NCBI RefSeq assembly: GCF_900169075.1
Contig: NZ_LT827013.1
Coordinates: forward strand, 62,001-126,000
DNA: 64,000 nucleotides
From: Chryseobacterium phocaeense
GTDB taxonomy: Bacteria > Bacteroidota > Bacteroidia > Flavobacteriales > Weeksellaceae
Reading direction: 5' to 3'
Part shown: one piece after another, positions 25,759 to 34,657 of the stretch
Layout of the letters: each line of letters begins with the position of its first letter
Position numbering within the stretch: position 1 is the first letter of the stretch
The notes under the pieces: generated by a model
Told to the model about the DNA's origin: nothing
Databases searched by the model: none
What the model saw: only the letters and a program-made list of their open reading frames with translations
Translations under genes and position numbers: made by a program

Positions 25759-27309
25759 CTAATTACTGTAGATCGTAAAAGATTTTGTTTTATTAATTAT
25801 TTTTTTCTGTTTCATTACAACAAGGGTGATAGAACTTACAAAAAAACCTTCTTTATAATAAGGAAGAAGATTATGATCTACAACTATTGTATGGTTTTTA
25901 AATTTTTTAAGATCAGATTTCCAGCTGGGGTATTCAACATCCATTTCCCATGAAGCCCTGTTGATGAAACTTGAATTTATAATATCCAACAGAGGAGAAG
26001 CAGGAAGAAATATTACGTTCTTGTACGTCCTGTTTATCTCTTGTGCTTCCAAAAGATAGGAATATTCTTTTTTTGAAACCAGTAATCCTGATACTGCCGG
26101 CATGTTTTTAATGAAAAAATGTTCGGTTGTAAAACCTTCAGAAGCATAGGGGTACTTAGTTCTATACGCTGAAAAGATAAATAAAGTGCAGGCCCATAAA
26201 GGAATAAACAGTTTATTTTGTGTTTCGATAAACCTGTAAAGCAAAATCAAAATAAAAAAAAGCGGGGTATTGTATCCCCATGAAATGGAAGAGCACCACC
26301 CGAGGAGCAAAAGCAGAAATACAAATTTGTTTGTCCGTTCATATTTTAGAAATAAAATGAATAGGAAAACATAAAGTACATATGCTCCCTTGAACTGCCC
26401 ATCATTAAAAAACGGGTAGATTATAAAAACGGGTAATACGACAGCCAGCAGTATTTCGAATACTTTTTTATTGATGTTGAGAAAGTAGATTATTATGAGT
26501 GAAATAATATAAAGAATAGTGTGGAAGTTTTTTTCAAAAGTTAGGTAAGGGGCTATACAGCCTTCATAAAGATATGAAGGTGATGCGGTCTGGAAAACCT
26601 GTTTGATAAATAAGCTGAAATTCTCAATAATCCTGTACTGAAAAAGGACAATAACTAAAAATAATATGGAAAGAGTAAATATATATCCATCTTTTTTGAC
26701 AATTTCCCGGTTCTTGAAAAAATCATTAAGAATGATTACAGATGCACCAATTCCGAAAAAAATAAAAGACTGCTTGGTAAGGGTTGCAAATAAAGCAAAA
26801 ATGAGTGCACTCAGATACCATTTCTTCTTATAGAAAAATAAAGCAAGCACAGAGAAAAAAATGCCGTCTATGGTATGCCACGGCATTATGGGAAAGGTAT
26901 GAAGAAAACAAATGGTCAGAAATACTGTAGTCAGAACATCCTTTCTCTTAAAAATGATTTTTTGTATTAAATAACAAGTTAAAAAACTCTGTGCAATGAC
27001 GAGAATTCTTGAAATTAAAATCAAATAACCAGACTGCAGCGGAGTAAATTTCAGAAGATAATCCCAAAAAACAATACTGAAAAAGGGCCGGATAAAATCA
27101 TAGTCTTTATATATAATCTGCCCTGTTTTTAATCTGGCCACGGCAGATAACTGAAACCCTAAATCAGCCTGATTAATGGAATAAACACTTATGAAAGCTA
27201 AATATAAGACTGATAAAAACAATAATCCATAAGAAAAAAACTGTCCTGCTTTATCATTCGGGATAGAATCCATATTGGTCATATATTTCCTTTGTTGCAA
27301 TGAGTACAT
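25759..27309 (-). CDS. Polytopic membrane protein, GT-C type glycosyltransferase-like
   Basis: A 516-residue protein with about 11-12 membrane helices up to ~residue 395 and a soluble C-terminal domain of about 110 residues. The first outside loop has an acidic pair in 'INQADLGFQLSAVARLKTGQ' and 'YKDYDFIRPFF', as in GT-C (PMT/ArnT-like) enzymes that use lipid-linked sugars. It could also be an unassigned O-antigen type membrane enzyme. The start at 27309 lies exactly at the edge of the duplicated segment; ATGs at 27282 and 27273 (MTNMDSIP) are real alternatives. It lies 11 bases behind copy 1 of the duplicated gene. The region is very AT-rich. Confidence 0.7.
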   Translation of the reverse strand: MYSLQQRKYMTNMDSIPNDKAGQFFSYGLLFLSVLYLAFISVYSINQADLGFQLSAVARLKTGQIIYKDYDFIRPFFSIVFWDYLLKFTPLQSGYLILISRILVIAQSFLTCYLIQKIIFKRKDVLTTVFLTICFLHTFPIMPWHTIDGIFFSVLALFFYKKKWYLSALIFALFATLTKQSFIFFGIGASVIILNDFFKNREIVKKDGYIFTLSILFLVIVLFQYRIIENFSLFIKQVFQTASPSYLYEGCIAPYLTFEKNFHTILYIISLIIIYFLNINKKVFEILLAVVLPVFIIYPFFNDGQFKGAYVLYVFLFILFLKYERTNKFVFLLLLLGWCSSISWGYNTPLFFILILLYRFIETQNKLFIPLWACTLFIFSAYRTKYPYASEGFTTEHFFIKNMPAVSGLLVSKKEYSYLLEAQEINRTYKNVIFLPASPLLDIINSSFINRASWEMDVEYPSWKSDLKKFKNHTIVVDHNLLPYYKEGFFVSSITLVVMKQKKIINKTKSFTIYSN

Positions 27310-28319
27310 TTTTATTTCTTTTATGCATTCAGTTTAAATACAGTGTTCACCCAATGGTCAAGGGTATATTTATCATAAACTTCTTTCGGCAGTTTTTCGT
27401 ATGGGGTGTTGAAAAAATCTTTTTTTATGTTACGGAAGTTTTTATCCAGAACCAGTATATTGTTAGGATTATAAAAATCGTAGGTTTTAATGGTGGGATT
27501 ATCCGTGATGATTTTCTTTTCCAGGGCCATGGCTTCAAATATTCTGAAGCTGAGCCCGGTCTGGTTGGCACGCATCAGATCAAGAATAACTTTTGTATTC
27601 TTATAATACTCCGGCAGCACCTCATGAGGTATTTTTTTTATTCCGAACTTTAGAATATCGATGTTCTTTTGATCGATAATCTGGTTCAGCTTATTTTTCC
27701 AGCCTTTTTTTCCCACCATATATACCTCGAATTTTATTTTCATGGAGTATATTCTGTTGATCAGCAGGTTTAATGCTGAAAGCCTTTTCTGATCATAGGA
27801 AGTGATGTAGAACAGATCCAGCTCCGGGTTTTGCTGTTCGGCGGGAATATGATCGAGATAATTATAATTCGTGATCTTTTCAAATCCGAATTTTTTTACA
27901 TCATTATCATCAAAGGAAAATATTGTATCAAAATAGTGCAGAAGATGGGTAGCCGGATTTCTGGCCATGCTGTCATAGAGGTAGGCAATATTGCGGTCCG
28001 CATATTCCCTGATCTTTTTATGAATGCTTTCTTCAATCGCTTCGGGATTGATCACCAGGATCTGGTCCTGCTTTCCTATTTTTTCCAGGGATTCCAGTAT
28101 GAAACTTTGTCTTTTATGATATTTCGGGTTTTTACCCAGAAAAATCTTGCTGAAAGTGTTTTTCAAACGTTCACCAGTATTTTTGTGGGTAAAGGCTCCG
28201 ATGTTGATATGGCACGCCTGAATGCCTTTATCACTCAGTTTTTCCACGATGTGTTCATCATAGTGCCAGAAATCAAAGCTGATTAAACAAATTTTCATAT
28301 GCAAAAATAAAAATTTCAT
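27309..28319. repeat. Segmental direct duplication, copy 1
   Basis: About 1011 bp matching 31383-32394 in the same orientation, with 26 substitutions and one single-base indel counted by eye (about 97% identity). It covers a complete glycosyltransferase-like gene, a few dozen bases before its start, and the first ~24 bases of the gene that follows copy 2. The match stops sharply at both ends. Confidence 0.95.
27321..28298 (-). CDS. CgeB-like / GT-B glycosyltransferase, duplicate copy 1
   Basis: 325 residues from the ATG at 28298 (MKICLISFDFWHYDEHIVE); in-frame codons to 28340 lie beyond the duplicated block and are not needed. It has a GT-B-like layout. The N-terminal half ends in DRNIAYLYDSMARNPATHLL and FDTIFSFDDNDVKKFGF. 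The C-terminal half has HEVLPEYYKNTKVILDLMRA and GLSFRIFEAMALEKKIITDN, like the nucleotide-sugar-binding half of CgeB-type transferases. It differs from copy 2 at only two residues (Leu for Met in RLSALNLL, Asn for Lys in NPNNILVL). Role: a sugar transfer in surface glycan synthesis, by inference. Confidence 0.75.
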   Translation of the reverse strand: MKICLISFDFWHYDEHIVEKLSDKGIQACHINIGAFTHKNTGERLKNTFSKIFLGKNPKYHKRQSFILESLEKIGKQDQILVINPEAIEESIHKKIREYADRNIAYLYDSMARNPATHLLHYFDTIFSFDDNDVKKFGFEKITNYNYLDHIPAEQQNPELDLFYITSYDQKRLSALNLLINRIYSMKIKFEVYMVGKKGWKNKLNQIIDQKNIDILKFGIKKIPHEVLPEYYKNTKVILDLMRANQTGLSFRIFEAMALEKKIITDNPTIKTYDFYNPNNILVLDKNFRNIKKDFFNTPYEKLPKEVYDKYTLDHWVNTVFKLNA

Positions 28320-28465
28320 TATCAAATTGATTAGAAGCATAAGTATTGATTACGTAAATAATCTAATTAAAAATGGCTTTTTGGTAGCTATCTGATAATA
28401 AAACTAACTATTAATCAAATGAATTAATTTTAATATATGTATTTAATAAAATATTTCTAAAATTT

Positions 28466-28921
28466 TTATGTAGTTCGTTTCTTGGCTGGATTTCCGAACC
28501 AGGTTTCTCCGGCAGGTACATCTTTTGTCACTACACTTCCGGCCCCTATCACTGCATTTTCATGAATTGTAATTCCGGGAAGTATGGTTGCATTTGCCCC
28601 GATAGAGGCGCCTTTTTTGACAATTGTTTGTAGTAAATTGAAATTCGTATTTTTTGAAACGGGATATTTATCATTGGAAAAAGTCACATTAGGGCCTATA
28701 AAAACATTATCCTCAATAGAAATTCCATCCCATATTTGTACGCCTGGTTTTATAGTGACATTATTTCCGATATAAACATTATTTTCTATGAAAACATTAT
28801 AATTAATGTTACAGTTTTCACCTATTATGGCATTGGGAAGTACAACGCAATATTGCCATATCATCGTATGCTCACCAATAGTTTTACTCAGTACTTCTGC
28901 TGTAGGATGTATTTTGATCAT
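28466..28921 (-). CDS. Left-handed beta-helix acyltransferase (FdtC/WbpD-like N-acetyltransferase)
   Basis: A 151-residue hexapeptide-repeat protein. It starts [19 protein letters not shown] and runs through turns such as '[20 protein letters not shown]' and '[19 protein letters not shown]'. It has the segment [11 protein letters not shown] and ends [24 protein letters not shown]. Relatives acetylate the amino group of dTDP- or UDP-amino-deoxy sugars. Such a sugar in the repeat unit is therefore plausible, but no aminotransferase or dehydratase for it lies in this window. It overlaps the GT61 gene by 4 bases (ATGA), so the two are translationally coupled. Confidence 0.85.
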   Translation of the reverse strand: MIKIHPTAEVLSKTIGEHTMIWQYCVVLPNAIIGENCNINYNVFIENNVYIGNNVTIKPGVQIWDGISIEDNVFIGPNVTFSNDKYPVSKNTNFNLLQTIVKKGASIGANATILPGITIHENAVIGAGSVVTKDVPAGETWFGNPAKKRTT

Positions 28922-30138
28922 AGGTTTAAAATTTGCTTTAGTTTATTAGTGAAAATTTCAGGATCTAATGTATAGTCTTCATGAAAATCTTTACTTGTCT
29001 GAGGATAAATATAAAAATATAAATCGAGCCCTGTTTCTTTTGCTAATGTGGAGAAAATAGAAAAATCACCCCAGACGGAACTAAGCCAAAGTAATCCTTT
29101 GGCTTGTGGATTGGTGAAAAGGAGATTCGTCCAGGCTGCTCCGGTAGGACCAATAATATAATCAGCTTTACTAACCAGATAGATTTGTTCATGGATGTTA
29201 AGATCTTCAAAGAAAACCTCTTCAAAACCATATTTCTTTGCTGCTTCAAAAATTTCAGGATTATTATATTTTCTATATTGAGATCTTCTTGAAATGAATA
29301 TTTTTTTTACAGGCTGTATTTGAACTTTATTCAGGTCTAAGTAATCAAAGGCTGTTTTTCTAAGGTACAGCAAAGAAGATTTCAACAACTTTGCAAATCC
29401 GGCTTCATATTTTTCCCCCGGCATAATATTCGGGATGGCATAATTTACACTCGTAATATGCCATAGTTTTTTGAACTGATAATAATTTTTATCATTTCTG
29501 AGGAATACAATCCTGTAATCTTTAAGAAAGAACATGAGAAGGTCTTTCAGGTTTTGAACTTTCTGCACATCTTCATCCATAATGATCAGCTTATTCTTTG
29601 CATCAGGAATATGCTTAAAAAACTCGACCTTGGAAAGGATGTCTACCAGGAAATGATAATAGTTGAATGTGAAGGTTCCCCCCAGAAAAATAGCTTCATC
29701 ATCATAGTATACATTTTTATAATTTTTCACCTTGGCAAGCGTCATTGAATGCTGTATCAAATTGGTGGTATTGTATACGTAAGTAATCCTGTCATCATCA
29801 TGCCACTTTTCATAAAAGATTTTATCTTTTTTCAGGTTTAAAAAATAAGTGGAATTTGGAATACACAGTACATTTTGAAGTGCAAAAATCTCTATAGCAT
29901 TTTTAGGTGTTTTTACAGAAACCTGAGTCGTATTAAAAGTTTTAGGGAGAAAAATATCTACTTCTTCTTTTTCACGGACCATTATTCTCTCCGAACAGTA
30001 TTCGGAAGGAATAGAATCCAGTGGTAAAAAATCGGTGACCAGCCTTTTTGCTTTTCTGAAAAAGGATTTGATATAATATTTTTTTCTAAGAGCCTTAAGC
30101 TGCTTTTCTAAATTTTCAATTTGTTCCTGCGCATTCAT
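28918..30138 (-). CDS. Family 61 glycosyltransferase
   Basis: A 406-residue protein. The N-terminal ~35 residues are a predicted coiled coil with basic residues ([18 protein letters not shown]), perhaps a membrane or partner contact. The GT61 (DUF563) core has [14 protein letters not shown] (~165), [15 protein letters not shown] (~290) and [20 protein letters not shown] (~345). The enzyme adds a sugar, often xylose or a related residue in known members, to a glycan; the real donor is unknown. Its stop overlaps the acetyltransferase start. The DNA is AT-rich compared with the core genes, which suggests acquisition. Confidence 0.9.
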   Translation of the reverse strand: MNAQEQIENLEKQLKALRKKYYIKSFFRKAKRLVTDFLPLDSIPSEYCSERIMVREKEEVDIFLPKTFNTTQVSVKTPKNAIEIFALQNVLCIPNSTYFLNLKKDKIFYEKWHDDDRITYVYNTTNLIQHSMTLAKVKNYKNVYYDDEAIFLGGTFTFNYYHFLVDILSKVEFFKHIPDAKNKLIIMDEDVQKVQNLKDLLMFFLKDYRIVFLRNDKNYYQFKKLWHITSVNYAIPNIMPGEKYEAGFAKLLKSSLLYLRKTAFDYLDLNKVQIQPVKKIFISRRSQYRKYNNPEIFEAAKKYGFEEVFFEDLNIHEQIYLVSKADYIIGPTGAAWTNLLFTNPQAKGLLWLSSVWGDFSIFSTLAKETGLDLYFYIYPQTSKDFHEDYTLDPEIFTNKLKQILNL

Positions 30139-30210
30139 ATTCTAAACTTGGGATAGCCTAAGCATTTCTGTTGCTTTGTTTCGTATGTACAGAAGATACC
30201 GGTTGTATCT

Positions 30211-31398
30211 CTATATGATTTCCTGGTAATAGCGTATGGTTTCATCCACCATCTTATCAATCCCGAATTTTGATTCTATTAACTTCCTGGCATTCAATGC
30301 TAATCGGTCTCTGAGATCATCATCTTCGAAAATAAAGCCTATTTTCTCATGAAAGTTTTCTTCTGTAGCGATCAGGCCGTTAACAGATTCTTCTATGATT
30401 TCTTTGAAAGAATCGATCGCCGAACATATCACTGGTTTTTGCATTGCCATTACCTCGAGCAAAGATAAGCTAAAATTTTCACCTTTGGAGGGGAAGCATA
30501 CCGCCTCTGCCTGGCTGATCAGCTGTACAATTTCCGCTCCTGATTTATTCCCGTGAAAATGAATTGAAGTCCTGGTTTCAGGATCCTGAATGTTCTCAGA
30601 TACATAGGCAGGGTAGTGGTTGGGATTTCCTATGAAATGAAGCGATGCATCAGGATAATTCAGCTTAAGCTTAATAAAAGCATTAATCAGGGTATCTGCT
30701 CCTTTTTCAAAAGAAACATTTCCCAAATAGAAAACAGAATGAGGAATGATCTCTGCATTGTGTACCGGCCTGTAGAATTTTTCGTCAATACCGTTATAAA
30801 TGAGCTTAGGATCTTTAATGGCGAAAAGGCTTTTGTTGATCGTCTCATTATATTTAGATATCGTAATGATATTTTTTGATTGTTTAAAAGCCCGCTGTTC
30901 ACAGAAAATTCTTCCTTTGTGAACTTTTTTATAGCCAAAATATTTTTCCAGCACAGACCAGGAGCCGTGGCATCTGATCACGTACGGAATATGTTCAGGA
31001 ATGGCAAGTGCCAGTCCGTCGAAGTCATGGGTTTCCGCAATATCAAAATGAAGATTGTTCTTCTTGATCCAGGCGCTTATGGTATTGGATATTTTTTTCT
31101 TCTCAGAAATATAGGTGTTGAAATGAACCTGTTCCAGGGCTTTTATCTTTCCTGTAAACGACCGGACAAGCTCAAGAAAAGGATTGGCTTTAAAAATGTC
31201 TTTGATGGATATGATCTTTACGCCATCTTCTTCAGCGGTGAATGCATATTTTGAGATGAGAAATACATGTACGGAAATGCCTCTTTTTACCAGTTCTGCA
31301 GAAAGGTTTTTGTAAAATACACCTGTACCTCCTACTTTAGGGCCCTGCGAACACTTATATTCCCGGGTAACGATCAGCACACTTTTTATTTCTTTCAT
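30211..31398 (-). CDS. Family 4 glycosyltransferase
   Basis: A 395-residue GT-B enzyme. The N-terminal glycine-rich segment is SQGPKVGGTGVFYKNLSAEL (~15-35). An acceptor-side HxxH-like DIAETHDFDGLALAIP follows. The C-terminal Glycos_transf_1 half has NGIDEKFYRP, FYLGNVSFEKGADTLINAF and the EX7E motif region AEAVCFPSKGENFSLSLLEV. The start codon at 31398 overlaps the stop of copy 2 upstream by 4 bases (ATGA). The first bases of this gene also occur, with the start codon changed, at the tail of copy 1 (27309-27324), which shows which copy is the older arrangement. Confidence 0.92.
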   Translation of the reverse strand: MKEIKSVLIVTREYKCSQGPKVGGTGVFYKNLSAELVKRGISVHVFLISKYAFTAEEDGVKIISIKDIFKANPFLELVRSFTGKIKALEQVHFNTYISEKKKISNTISAWIKKNNLHFDIAETHDFDGLALAIPEHIPYVIRCHGSWSVLEKYFGYKKVHKGRIFCEQRAFKQSKNIITISKYNETINKSLFAIKDPKLIYNGIDEKFYRPVHNAEIIPHSVFYLGNVSFEKGADTLINAFIKLKLNYPDASLHFIGNPNHYPAYVSENIQDPETRTSIHFHGNKSGAEIVQLISQAEAVCFPSKGENFSLSLLEVMAMQKPVICSAIDSFKEIIEESVNGLIATEENFHEKIGFIFEDDDLRDRLALNARKLIESKFGIDKMVDETIRYYQEII

Positions 31399-32394
31399 GC
31401 ATTCAGTTTAAATACTGTGTTCACCCAATGGTCAAGGGTATACTTATCATAAACTTCTTTCGGCAGTTTTTCGTATGGGGTGTTGAAAAAATCTTTTTTT
31501 ATGTTACGGAAGTTCTTATCCAGAACCAGTATATTTTTAGGATTATAAAAATCGTAGGTTTTAATGGTAGGATTATCCGTGATGATTTTCTTTTCCAGGG
31601 CCATGGCCTCAAATATTCTGAAGCTGAGCCCGGTCTGGTTGGCACGCATCAGGTCAAGAATAACTTTTGTATTCTTATAATACTCTGGCAGCACCTCATG
31701 AGGTATTTTTTTTATTCCGAATTTTAGAATATCGATGTTCTTTTGATCGATAATCTGGTTCAGCTTATTTTTCCAGCCCTTTTTCCCCACCATATATACC
31801 TCAAATTTTATTTTCATGGAGTATATTCTGTTGATCAGCATGTTTAATGCTGAAAGTCTTTTCTGATCATAAGAAGTAATGTAGAACAGATCCAGCTCCG
31901 GATTTTGCTGTTCGGCGGGAATATGATCGAGATAATTATAATTCGTGATCTTTTCAAATCCGAATTTTTTTACATCATTATCATCAAAGGAAAATATTGT
32001 ATCAAAATAGTGCAGAAGATGGGTCGCAGGGTTTCTGGCCATGCTGTCATAGAGGTAGGCAATATTGCGGTCTGCATATTCCCTGATCTTTTTATGAATG
32101 CTTTCTTCAATCGCTTCGGGATTGATCACCAGAATCTGGTCCTGCTTTCCTATTTTTTCCAGAGATTCCAGTATGAAACTTTGTCTTTTATGATATTTCG
32201 GGTTTTTACCCAGAAAAATCTTGCTGAAAGTGTTTTTCAAACGTTCACCAGTATTTTTGTGGGTAAAGGCTCCGATGTTGATATGGCAGGCCTGAATGCC
32301 TTTATCACTCAGTTTTTCCACGATGTGTTCATCATAGTGCCAGAAATCGAAGCTGATTAAACAAATTTTCATACTGCAAAAATAAAAATTTCAT
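31383..32394. repeat. Segmental direct duplication, copy 2
   Basis: Partner of 27309-28319, 4074 bases to the right in the same orientation. Here the gene is in a tight arrangement with the GT4 gene behind it, and the shared sequence includes the first codons of that gene. This copy is therefore probably the source. Confidence 0.95.
31395..32372 (-). CDS. CgeB-like / GT-B glycosyltransferase, duplicate copy 2
   Basis: 325 residues, 323 of them identical to copy 1. The same motifs are present (RNIAYLYDSMARNPATHLL, GLSFRIFEAMALEKKIITDN). It is the first gene of the minus-strand cluster and is divergent from the GT4 gene at 32432. It uses a TGA stop that overlaps the next start codon, while copy 1 ends in TAA. 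Nearly all differences between the copies are silent, so both seem to be under selection. Function in surface glycan synthesis is inferred from the fold and the neighbours. Confidence 0.75.
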   Translation of the reverse strand: MKICLISFDFWHYDEHIVEKLSDKGIQACHINIGAFTHKNTGERLKNTFSKIFLGKNPKYHKRQSFILESLEKIGKQDQILVINPEAIEESIHKKIREYADRNIAYLYDSMARNPATHLLHYFDTIFSFDDNDVKKFGFEKITNYNYLDHIPAEQQNPELDLFYITSYDQKRLSALNMLINRIYSMKIKFEVYMVGKKGWKNKLNQIIDQKNIDILKFGIKKIPHEVLPEYYKNTKVILDLMRANQTGLSFRIFEAMALEKKIITDNPTIKTYDFYNPKNILVLDKNFRNIKKDFFNTPYEKLPKEVYDKYTLDHWVNTVFKLNA

Positions 32395-32431
32395 AATTAA
32401 ATTTATATTTTTGATGCAAACCCAGAGCGGA

Positions 32432-33511
32432 ATGCCAAAGAAAATTCTTATTGATGCTGAAAGATTAAAGTACCCGAAGTCGGGAATTGCGAACGTATGT
32501 GTTTCATTAATAAAGGGTCTGGATGATAAAGAGTCTGATTTTGACTATACTTTTTACGGCCCCAAAAAAAATATTCCGCAGACAAAAAAAAACTTTACGG
32601 TTATCGACTGGAAATTCTGGCAAAAGAAAATTCCTGTTAATACCGGGAAATTTGATCTCATCCATACAGCACACCAGCTTTCCGATTATTTTCATCATAT
32701 CAGAAAAGGACAGAAGAAAATAGTAACGCTTCATGATCTTAATTTTTTACATGACAACAGCTCTGAAAATAAGATGAACAAAAGTAAAAAACTTGTTCAG
32801 AAGAACATTGGGAATGCGGATGCTGTAGTCTGTATATCGGAATTTGTAAAAGATGATTTTATTAAGAATAAGGCACTTTTTACTTTGAAAGACAAGGTTA
32901 AACTGGAGGTCATTTACAATGGACTGATCTTTCCGGAAACTACAGATTTCAGTTCAAAGAACAGCTACAGCTTTATTGGTGAAAAATACATCCTGAATAT
33001 CGGGGTGCTTTTTCCAAAAAAGAACCAGGAAGTGCTGCTGGACCTTATCTCGAAAAATGACAGACATCTTGTGCTGGTTACTTCTTCTGCAAAGTCTGCC
33101 TACAAAGAAAAGTTTTTAGAGAAGATCAAAACACTGGGATTGGAAAACAGGGTACATATCCTGGAAAATGTGGATAACAATGAAAAATATTATCTTCTTC
33201 AACACTGTGAATCGTACTGTCATCCATCATTGGCAGAGGGCTTCGGGATTCCGCCTGTAGAAGCTATGTATTTCGGCAAACCCGTTTTTCTAAGCAGGCT
33301 GACGAGCCTTCCGGAAATCGGGGGAGATCTTGCTTTTTACTTTGATGATTTCTCTGCAGAGCATATGCAGCAGGTATATACCTCCGGGATGCAGATGTAT
33401 GATTCGCAAAGGGATGAATTGGCTTTACAATTAAAGAAAAGAGCTCTGAAATTCGGCTATCTGGAGATGGCGGGTGCCTACGAAAAGCTTTACCGCGAAC
33501 TGTTGAATTAA
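32432..33511 (+). CDS. Family 4 glycosyltransferase
   Basis: 359 residues from the ATG at 32432 (MPKKILIDAERLKYPKSGIA). An ATG at 32414 is also in frame, but a TATTTTTG box at 32406-32413 would start the transcript after it, so the later start is preferred. It is a GT-B enzyme with LIHTAHQLSDYFHHIRKGQK and VTLHDLNFLHDNSSENKM in the N-terminal half. The C-terminal half has ILNIGVLFPKKNQEVLLDLI and CHPSLAEGFGIPPVEAMYFG with the EX7E residues. It is the only plus-strand gene of the cluster. It overlaps the end of the convergent deacetylase gene by 4 bases. Confidence 0.9.
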   Translation: MPKKILIDAERLKYPKSGIANVCVSLIKGLDDKESDFDYTFYGPKKNIPQTKKNFTVIDWKFWQKKIPVNTGKFDLIHTAHQLSDYFHHIRKGQKKIVTLHDLNFLHDNSSENKMNKSKKLVQKNIGNADAVVCISEFVKDDFIKNKALFTLKDKVKLEVIYNGLIFPETTDFSSKNSYSFIGEKYILNIGVLFPKKNQEVLLDLISKNDRHLVLVTSSAKSAYKEKFLEKIKTLGLENRVHILENVDNNEKYYLLQHCESYCHPSLAEGFGIPPVEAMYFGKPVFLSRLTSLPEIGGDLAFYFDDFSAEHMQQVYTSGMQMYDSQRDELALQLKKRALKFGYLEMAGAYEKLYRELLN

Positions 33512-34251
33512 AGCTTGATCTTTCCGAACCTTAATTTCCATTTAAAAATATTAAAACTGTCACAGCCTTTAATATCAATCCTCTTGATCTCGAATTTATT
33601 TTTCCACGGATAATAGTCGATATTGTTACCAATACGTACGGCAGAAGTGATTCCTGCATTCTCAAGTATAGAAAAAAAAGCTTTTTTCTGTTCTCCTTTC
33701 TTGGGGAATTTACCATAAGGATACGCAAGTACCCGGGTAAAAGAAATCGCATTTTCTTCCAGAGTGCGGATATTTTCATGAATATCGTCTTCTGCTTCTT
33801 TGAGGGAAATCTGGGAATAGTTTCTGTGAGCATGGCTGTGCAGGGCAATCTCTACATATTCAGGATTAAGTGATCTGATTTCCTCAAATGTCATCATCTG
33901 CCGGTCTGTCCCTGTTTCATGATTCGGGATTAGTCCGGTTGGAATAAAGATGGTAGCCTTAAGCCGGTATTTTTCCAACAGTGGAACCAGGTACTTAAGA
34001 TTGTTGAGATAACCGTCATCAAAAGTAAGAATCAGCTTTTTTTTAAGCTGGCAACAGCTGCTCAGATCATTGAAAAATACGGTATTATAACGATTTTTAA
34101 TATACTGAAACTGTTTTTCCAGGTCTTCTGCAGAGACCGTCATAAAATCTTTGCCTGAGATCTCTTTCTCCGGAAGAACTTTGTGATACATAAGGATGCG
34201 GACACTGTCGGATTTTGAAAACCCAAGTGACCTTTTAACAAATCTGAACAT
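33508..34251 (-). CDS. Polysaccharide deacetylase family protein
   Basis: A 247-residue NodB-homology protein. It has the catalytic TFDDGY (~residues 76-81), the metal-site HSHAHRNYSQ (~138-147) and the AYPYGKF motif (~172). An RILMYHKVLPEKEISG start fits the family. There is no signal peptide or long membrane helix, so a cytoplasmic or membrane-attached role is likely. It probably removes acetyl groups from a glycan or amino sugar. It is interesting next to an acetyltransferase of the same cluster. It converges with the GT4 gene (4-base overlap of the ends). Confidence 0.9.
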   Translation of the reverse strand: MFRFVKRSLGFSKSDSVRILMYHKVLPEKEISGKDFMTVSAEDLEKQFQYIKNRYNTVFFNDLSSCCQLKKKLILTFDDGYLNNLKYLVPLLEKYRLKATIFIPTGLIPNHETGTDRQMMTFEEIRSLNPEYVEIALHSHAHRNYSQISLKEAEDDIHENIRTLEENAISFTRVLAYPYGKFPKKGEQKKAFFSILENAGITSAVRIGNNIDYYPWKNKFEIKRIDIKGCDSFNIFKWKLRFGKIKL

Positions 34252-34595
34252 GGTTATCTGAATTTGAGATTCTTTGGCGGGTTGTGTAAATTTTTCTACA
34301 TACAGCCGAATATGCTCAAAATATTTCTAAAGTTTTTATTTGTGGTAAAATTAATTACCCTTGAATATGATATAAGTCGTTGTAAAAAAGACCGTTGTTA
34401 CAATCCACCAAAATTAGTGAAATATATGATGGAACAGCTTAAAAAAACATTAAAATCATATTCAAACGATCTGATCAACAACCACAAAGCTAGATAAAAC
34501 GGCGTAAACATCATCAGAAAAAGGATGAACAAAGATGATCTGACTATCTACATCCTAAAACTGGTCTGTAAGAATAGAGAAGATAGGGGAAAATA
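34252..34595. other. Non-coding or degenerate stretch between deacetylase and WaaE-like gene
   Basis: A 344-base AT-rich stretch. A 77-codon frame (34264-34497, plus) and a 23-codon frame (start near 34525, plus, MNKDDLTIYILKLV) exist but match nothing I know and lack a promoter box. They could be remnants of a lost gene. No RNA gene is visible. It ends in the terminator at 34596-34635. Confidence 0.5.
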
Positions 34596-34635
34596 AAAAG
34601 AGCCGGATATGGATGACATACCCGGCTCTTTTTTT
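34596..34635. terminator. Intrinsic terminator behind the WaaE-like gene
   Basis: A stem AAAAGAGCCGG / CCGGCTCTTTT (11 bp), 15-base loop, with A- and T-runs outside. It can work in both directions. Confidence 0.85.
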
Positions 34636-34657
34636 AATGTGTATCTGTAAAAGAGCA

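Noticed and set aside
27831..28286. Frame of 151 codons found opposite both copies of the duplicated gene (also at 31905-32360)
   Set aside because: It appears twice only because the DNA is duplicated; substitutions are silent in the minus-strand frame and not in this one.
27309..32394. Direct 1 kb repeats considered as ends of a composite transposon
   Set aside because: The repeats encode a glycosyltransferase-like protein, with no transposase or integrase and no target-site duplication seen.
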